From Lottia gigantea (Eukaryota > Mollusca > Gastropoda > Lottiidae), in the NCBI RefSeq assembly GCF_000327385.1, contig NW_008707425.1:1524820-1588819 (forward strand): a stretch of DNA of 64,000 nt, written 5' to 3'. The notes under the pieces were generated by a model. It saw only the letters and a program-made list of their open reading frames with translations, did no database searches and had not been told where the DNA came from. Below, piece after piece: positions 58,325 through 64,000 of this stretch (its first letter is position 1; every line of letters begins with the position of its first letter). The position numbers were made by a program, and so were the translations under genes.

Positions 58325-59275
58325 ATAAAATGAATTAAATATTTTATTCTTTGCTGTTGATTGCTATCTTGTAAATACTCTAGAATTTTGATAAATTCCT
58401 TGATTATCAATTAAGGAAGAGTTTTATCGCATGAAGTATAGATTTATTTTATACAGGTGATAGTTATCTTTCTGCCAAATGTTCTTATCTAACAAAACTG
58501 CCTGTTGTCTGTACCCTACCTTGCCTTGCAAGCTTTCTCCAAATTTACAGTCCAACTTTTTGTACATGTTACATGAAATTATGTCAGATGTGTCATCACA
58601 TTACCAGATTTCAGTGACTTCATCAAAATTGTTCAAGATAAATTCATTCAGTTATGTTATTAGCAGTTGAATTGAATGGTTCTTAATCTCTAAGGGCGAA
58701 CTAACCTTGACAATGAACACAGGGCAAAGCGATGCGATGATTGCTGCTATTAGAATGTTGGCGCATATAATAATATTGTCAGCCTTACAGTAAGACAGAA
58801 AAATTGTCAGTCTAAAGTGTGCTTAAAGGGACTGATGAGCAATTTTGGGAGGTTGATTTGAGTCTTGAATATAGGTAAATTGTCTTCAGAAGTACTAAAA
58901 ATGTAAGAAAATTGAATAATTCTTTCAAAAATATCTTAAGTTAGTAATCATACATGTATACAGGTCAGGAAAAAAATCTCCTTGTAAAATCTGGAGATTG
59001 GGAGAAAAGTCGGGATATTTTTCCACAGCTCGTAAATTTATGAATTTTAAACTCCAAATTGATTCTTTTTTTTTAAATAAGCCTTAAGCCTTGTAAATTA
59101 ATTAAATTGATCATAGGCCTACATGACACAGTAAAAATTAACAAATCTATAATGCTAGAAATATTGCCTGACATTTCAAATTTAGGGGCCAAAAAAATTT
59201 ATTATTGTCATTCTTCAGTATTGATTGAATCAAAATTTTGACAAAATTTGAAAAATATTGGCATCACACAAAAGA
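58325..59275. other. Intergenic with a pearl-like 3' end
   Basis: Positions 58518-58537 (CTACCTTGCCTTGCAAGCTT) resemble the 3' end of the pearl-like elements, perhaps the far end of the array at 53100-54020. The remainder to 59275 is AT-rich with no gene seen. Confidence 0.4.
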
Positions 59276-59279
59276 GTGT

Positions 59280-62200
59280 TACGTACCACACCTACTCATG
59301 AAGTCAGCTCCTATGTTTTGACTTCCTTTTACTGCTTCAATTCGAAACCGATAGGGTTGTAAAGATAAGGCCCAACGCATTAGGCGACCGTTTACCAAGT
59401 TTACTTAATTTACTAATATCTGGTAATCTAAGCATAACTGGAGTTGCTAAAATACCTTTCAATTCCTTAAATGCTTTTTCTTGTTCTGCTTCAAACTTTA
59501 TTTTGTTTGGCTTACCTTTCCGAGTTAAATCGGTTAATGGTGCTGCAATTGTAGCAAAATTGGGTACAAACTTCTTATAATAACCTGCTAAACCCAAAAA
59601 ACTTCTTAATCCTTTCTTTGTTATTGGGACAGAGGCATTTACTATGCTTTCTACTTTGCTTTGTTGAGGCGATATCATTTTCTCACCCACAAAATGACCT
59701 AAAAAATCAAGTTTCTGAAAACCAAACAAACATTTAGTTGGACGAGCTGTTAACTTAGCTTTTCTGAGTCTCAAAAATAACTCTTCAAGAGTTTTTATAT
59801 GCTCTGAAAAAGATTTACTAAAAACAATTATGTCATCCATATAATTAGATATATCTTTCATTCCTCGTAACAATTTTCTCATCACTCGGGAGAATGAAGC
59901 TGGTGCACACACTAAACCAAACGGCATTTTTCTAAACTGATACAATCCTTGAGGAGTTTGAAAAGCTGTATATTTCTTAGAATCTTCCGCCATCGGTAAC
60001 TGCCAACCTTTAGAAAGATCAATTTTAGACATGTACGAAGAATTACATAATTGGTGAAAAATATCATTGGATTTTGGAATTGGTTCTGCATCATATACTG
60101 TAATTTGGTTCAGTCTCCTGAAATCAATACAAAATCTATTAGTGCCATCTGGTTTCTTCGTTAGAACAATAGGAGATGAATATGGTGAATCTGATTCTTC
60201 TATGATTCCCATAGACAACATATTATTAACTTCTTTTTCAATGGTATCTTTTGTAGCATGGGGAATAGGATATGGTTTCAATCTTACTGGATTATTAGAC
60301 ATAAGTTTTATAACATGTTCCCCTAAATCTGTGGTTCCAGGTAGATCTGTCAAAATATCCTGAAAATCATTCAATTCTTTGTAATTGTTATCTGTTAAGT
60401 TTTTATTTAACTTATATTATTAATTTATATTTATTTTTATAACAGCATCCTTAAAATGCTCTTTAGCTTCTAATGGTGGCGTAATTATCTCCGTTTGCTC
60501 AGAAAGAGGCTCTGAACACTCACAAATTACTGCAGACACATGTTTAGATAAACGTTCATCGTCTTTTCTGACATAGTAATGCTTCAGCAAATTAGCATGA
60601 AAAAGTTTAACTTTCTGTCCAATTCTTACTTTATAATCAAATTTACCTTGAATGTTTTCTACTTTATATGGGCCTTTCCACTGCGTTAGTAATTTATTGT
60701 GGTCTGTAGGTAGAAGAAGCAAAACCGAATCTCCAATTTTAATATTCTTCTCCTTGGATTTTTTATCATAGTAATATTTTCCTTTTTACTGGATTTTATC
60801 AAATTTTCTCTAGCTAAATAACAAGTATCTTCTAATCTACGTTTTAGATCAATAACATACTGATACGTAGTCTTAACCTCATTAGTTAAAGTCTCACCTG
60901 TCCACAATTCGTGAAGAATATGCATTGGGCCTCGAACATTCCTTCCATATAATAATTCGAAAGGACTAAATCCAAGACTCTCTTGAGGGCATCTGCCAAA
61001 ATACATTTCTGTATTTCTCCTGTATACTCACTATCTAAAACAAGAGAATCTTTCACAACAGCACTCAAACAGCCAGTGTGTCGTAATACACTTACTTTAA
61101 CATCATTTATATAACCATCAGGGAATAGGCATTGAACAGTTATAAGCCAAAGCTCTTTTACAAGATGCACTTAAATATGAAATTTCATCTTTATCGATAC
61201 CATCATCTGAAACACAAGCATTAACTGAATTATTAAAGTCACACTTTGGTTTTTGTTTTACATCGCGATATTTCTGCTGGTTACTATTACCAACAACTTT
61301 ATTACCATTTCGTTCTGAATCTATGGAAACAGATGCAGCATTTGACCTAATGTTATTCAATAAAATACAATTCTTCATTTCATGATTGGTCTTCCTACAA
61401 ATAAAACATCTTTTTTGATAGATATTACTAGCATCTTTATTACTTTCATTTTCCTTGCTCTTTTCAGTATACCTACCGTGTGCTATCATGAATCGATCTG
61501 CTATTTCTGCCATTTCTTTTACCGACGAAGGACATTGTTCTTTTAAAAACATAGATAAGTCCTTAGAACATGTATGCAAAAATTGATCTCTTAATAATAA
61601 ATCTTTCCAACCTTCAAAAGTTTTTTTCTGACTTTGCAAGAGTCGTCCATCTTTCAAGGGAATTTTCAAGGCGAACAAAGAATGGTCCTGCAAACTCACC
61701 CTGTTCCGGTCTTACCGTTCTAAATTTCTGACGAAATCCACCTGCAGTTAATTCATATCGTTTAAGCAAAGCATCTTTTAATACTTCATAATTTACCGAA
61801 TCTTCTGGAGACAACCTTGCGTAAACTTCTAAACCTTTCCCTGTTAAAAGCGCACTAAGATTGACCGCCCAGTCTTCAGAAGGCCACTTTTCTGAGACTG
61901 CATAACGTTCGAATCTATGCAAAAACGCGTCGATATCGTCTTTTTGCTCATTAAAAATCGGCAATTTCGGATGACGTATATTTGACGAATACTTCCGGCT
62001 TTCTAAATCACTAGTTGACAACGATGATTCTAAAGTTTGTTGTTTTAAATTTTCCAACATAATTTCCTTATCAACCAAAGTTTCTTTAATTTCCAATTGT
62101 CTCAAAACAAACTCCCTTTCTGCAACTCTAGATTCCCTATCTCTTACCCGTTCTTCCCTAATCAATGCTCTTTCCTCTGCAACAAAATTTGTCAACTCCT

Positions 62201-62556
62201 CTCCTTCCAATCCTATCTCTCTACCTAATCTAATAATACCATCAAAATCCATCCTCAAACAATAAACTTGTAAATTATAACTTTAAAATGTCAAAGTCGA
62301 AATTGTCTTGACATGTAATACAGTGTCCATTATATACGGGGCTACTACACATCAAATGAGATCTTAATTAGAACATAACATATTGAACAAATCACATCAA
62401 TCTATGAATTCAAAAATCTAGTGTCAAATACATTAAATATTCCCTACATATTAATACTATAACATTACAAACATATACCAGTACTGGATTTTAAATTATT
62501 AACCCTTCCGTAAGATAAAACTTCAGTACGAAACATCCCACTTCTGACACCAAATT
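59280..62556 (-). mobile_element. Ty3/Gypsy fossil with integrase before RT (Gmr1-like order)
   Basis: Parts in element order on the minus strand. Gag with a coiled-coil-like Glu/Arg-rich N-terminus and SCAN-like segment (about 62258-61500). Zinc knuckle CFICRKTNHEMKNC (about 61400). Integrase C-terminal part (ESLGFSPFELLYGRNVRGPM; WKGPYKVENIQGKFDYKVRI, about 61006-60500). RT (IEESDSPYSSPIVLTKKPDG; MPFGLVCAPASF; YMDDIIVFSK, about 60400-59600). RNase H remnants ending near 59290. A primer-binding-like TGGTGTCAGAAGTGG is at 62538-62552. The element is broken, with several breaks. The IN-then-RT order matches the Gmr1-like group rather than ordinary Ty3/Gypsy. Confidence 0.75.
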
Positions 62557-63357
62557 GTCACAGGATGGATGGACGGAATGCTTCGCACATTAGAATCACC
62601 CCAAAGAAGACTCAATAATAAGAGATATAAATTAACAAATTTACTTAGCCGGCAACAACACATACATATTATACAAATTTAACAACAATAAACATAAAAA
62701 TATACACAACCACCCCCCAATTTCAGTTCATGATCATCTTCTTCAGCTATCATGCTAATAAAAGTTATCCCGTAAGATTTGTCCACCATCATAAGTACAT
62801 TACGATCTCAGTTAGTAGTTAATCAAATGGCACATCCGTACACAATATTACACGCAACAGATATCAATACAGATTACAGGTTACACATAACTAATAACCA
62901 CACACATAGGGATACAGATTACACCCTAACTAAAGGTTGGTCGTCTACAGTCGTGTCTCCATAATTCGTTACTAGTATGTCCGATAGACACAGAAATGCC
63001 TTGTTGCATCACCCCGACAACATTTCCAACACCATTAGATGAATACTAACTAATATAATTGTCATCCAGACTATTAGTACCATTTTATAAGTTACCATAG
63101 AACTATACTATTATCAGCTATCAACTATCGACCATTTTCATTATGTCACCCGAGACAAGTCGAAGTCTACATTACAAAAAGTAGAGCTGAGGAAACTAAT
63201 GGATTTCAAGACATTTACGACTACGATGAAACGCTGAACGACCAGACCAACAACAAAACTCTGACTAAATCAGAATGAGCCACGAAACTAAATACTTCAA
63301 GCCTTATATTCCTTGTGTTACCAATGCACGTGCTAAGCCTGCTTAGAAACTATTAAA
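62557..63357 (-). repeat. Possible Gypsy left LTR
   Basis: Lies directly upstream (minus strand) of the primer-binding-like site and ends TGACA at 62557, as an LTR would. No second copy was found at the other end of the element, so the call and the outer border are uncertain. No gene seen in it. Confidence 0.35.
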
Positions 63358-63788
63358 TTTCGGGGAAGGGAGGGTTTGATTCTCCCAAATGTACAGGCCT
63401 AGGGTGGAGCCAAATGTACAGGCCTAGGGTGGAGCAGACACTTTATTTAGAAATTAGGATTAAGGGTGTTGATATTGGGTTTTCTTCTGTTCTTATTCTG
63501 ATCTGAAATTAGAAAAAATAATCTGTTATGTACTGATTGTTTTTAGTTTACTATGAACAATATTATCATTTAAGTTCTTATTTTTTGAATATGCAACTAT
63601 CATTTTCTGCTTATAGACATGGGGGAATTTCTCTTGAAGGCTCTTATAGTGGGCATGAACTATCTTGCTTGCTCGATTGCTGGTTGTATTAAACGGGACA
63701 ACAAAGGGTGCTATGCCTACATTATGATGAATATTTAGTCCTATAGGTCTTGCTGTATTCAATGTCTCAATCCAATGGGCCTCCCTAG
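63358..63788 (-). mobile_element. Penelope-like element, short 3' fragment (copy 4)
   Basis: Reverse complement of the Penelope 3' part. The frame 63762-63526 encodes the protein C-terminus (NTARPIGLNIHHNVGIAPFV...). The 3' hairpin is missing by deletion. A 26-bp segment (CCAAATGTACAGGCCTAGGG) is tandemly duplicated at 63387-63438. The copy begins in the same region as copy 3. Confidence 0.8.
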
Positions 63789-64000
63789 TTACACGTCAAT
63801 ACATTTTCGATTAACCAGACCCTAAATTATTCCCATAAATATACACTGTGATAGTCTAATCTATATAAACAACAAAATAAACTTTAAAGATACAGTCTCC
63901 CTTAAAGAGAGGTTACACCAAAAATCTAACACGACTTTGTGACAAATGTCAAAGTGAAATGATGTTTGAAAACAAGAACGCAAGTGTGGTAGTTGTATTT
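63789..64000. other. Window end, no gene seen
   Basis: AT-rich sequence, nothing recognised. Confidence 0.4.

Overview
The window looks like AT-rich, repeat-dense nuclear DNA from an invertebrate animal, most likely a bivalve mollusc. The evidence is split genes with GT-AG introns; a mixture of LINE, Penelope, BEL/Pao, Ty3/Gypsy, DIRS, Harbinger and piggyBac remains; and dispersed elements with an (ACGG)n tract plus ~140-170 bp tandem monomers, an organisation I recall from bivalve 'pearl' elements. There is no operon-like packing, rRNA or convincing tRNA. The species assignment is inference.

Layout. 1-10.5 kb: two tandem copies of a type II membrane glycosyltransferase gene (GT31, beta-1,3-galactosyltransferase-like) inside a ~5 kb segmental duplication, both damaged but in complementary ways, with pearl-like repeats between and after them. 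10.5-17 kb: a Ty3/Gypsy fossil split by a 5'-truncated LINE with a 13-bp target duplication, then an L1/Tx1-like LINE 3' part and a 107-bp tandem array. 17-26 kb: a nest in which an L1/Tx1-like LINE carries a BEL/Pao fossil (two LTRs, AAGGT target duplication) that in turn carries a Harbinger DNA transposon (CAG duplication); the LINE then runs abruptly into Gypsy sequence. 26-34 kb: a TTAA-flanked MITE, a decayed tnp2-like transposase gene and a second split gene resembling DUF4806-type proteins.

34-44 kb: a Penelope-like element with a long uninterrupted RT plus GIY-YIG reading frame, a decayed minus-strand gene encoding a FEN1/XPG-like nuclease core with a CXC-like cysteine tail, an assembly gap, and a second, interrupted Penelope copy. 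44-51 kb: an unrecognised minus-strand multi-exon gene and a decayed piggyBac transposase with one intron. 51-59 kb: pearl-like arrays into which a short Penelope 3' fragment and a DIRS fossil with inverted terminal repeats have been placed. 59-64 kb: a minus-strand Ty3/Gypsy fossil whose integrase part lies before its reverse transcriptase (Gmr1-like order), followed by another short Penelope 3' fragment.

Apart from the GT31 pair, almost everything recognisable is mobile-element derived, so the window mostly records successive insertions. The best candidates for under-described biology are the nuclease/CXC gene, the 45.7-48.7 kb gene, the transposase/DUF4806-like pair, and the recurrent LINE-Gypsy junction.
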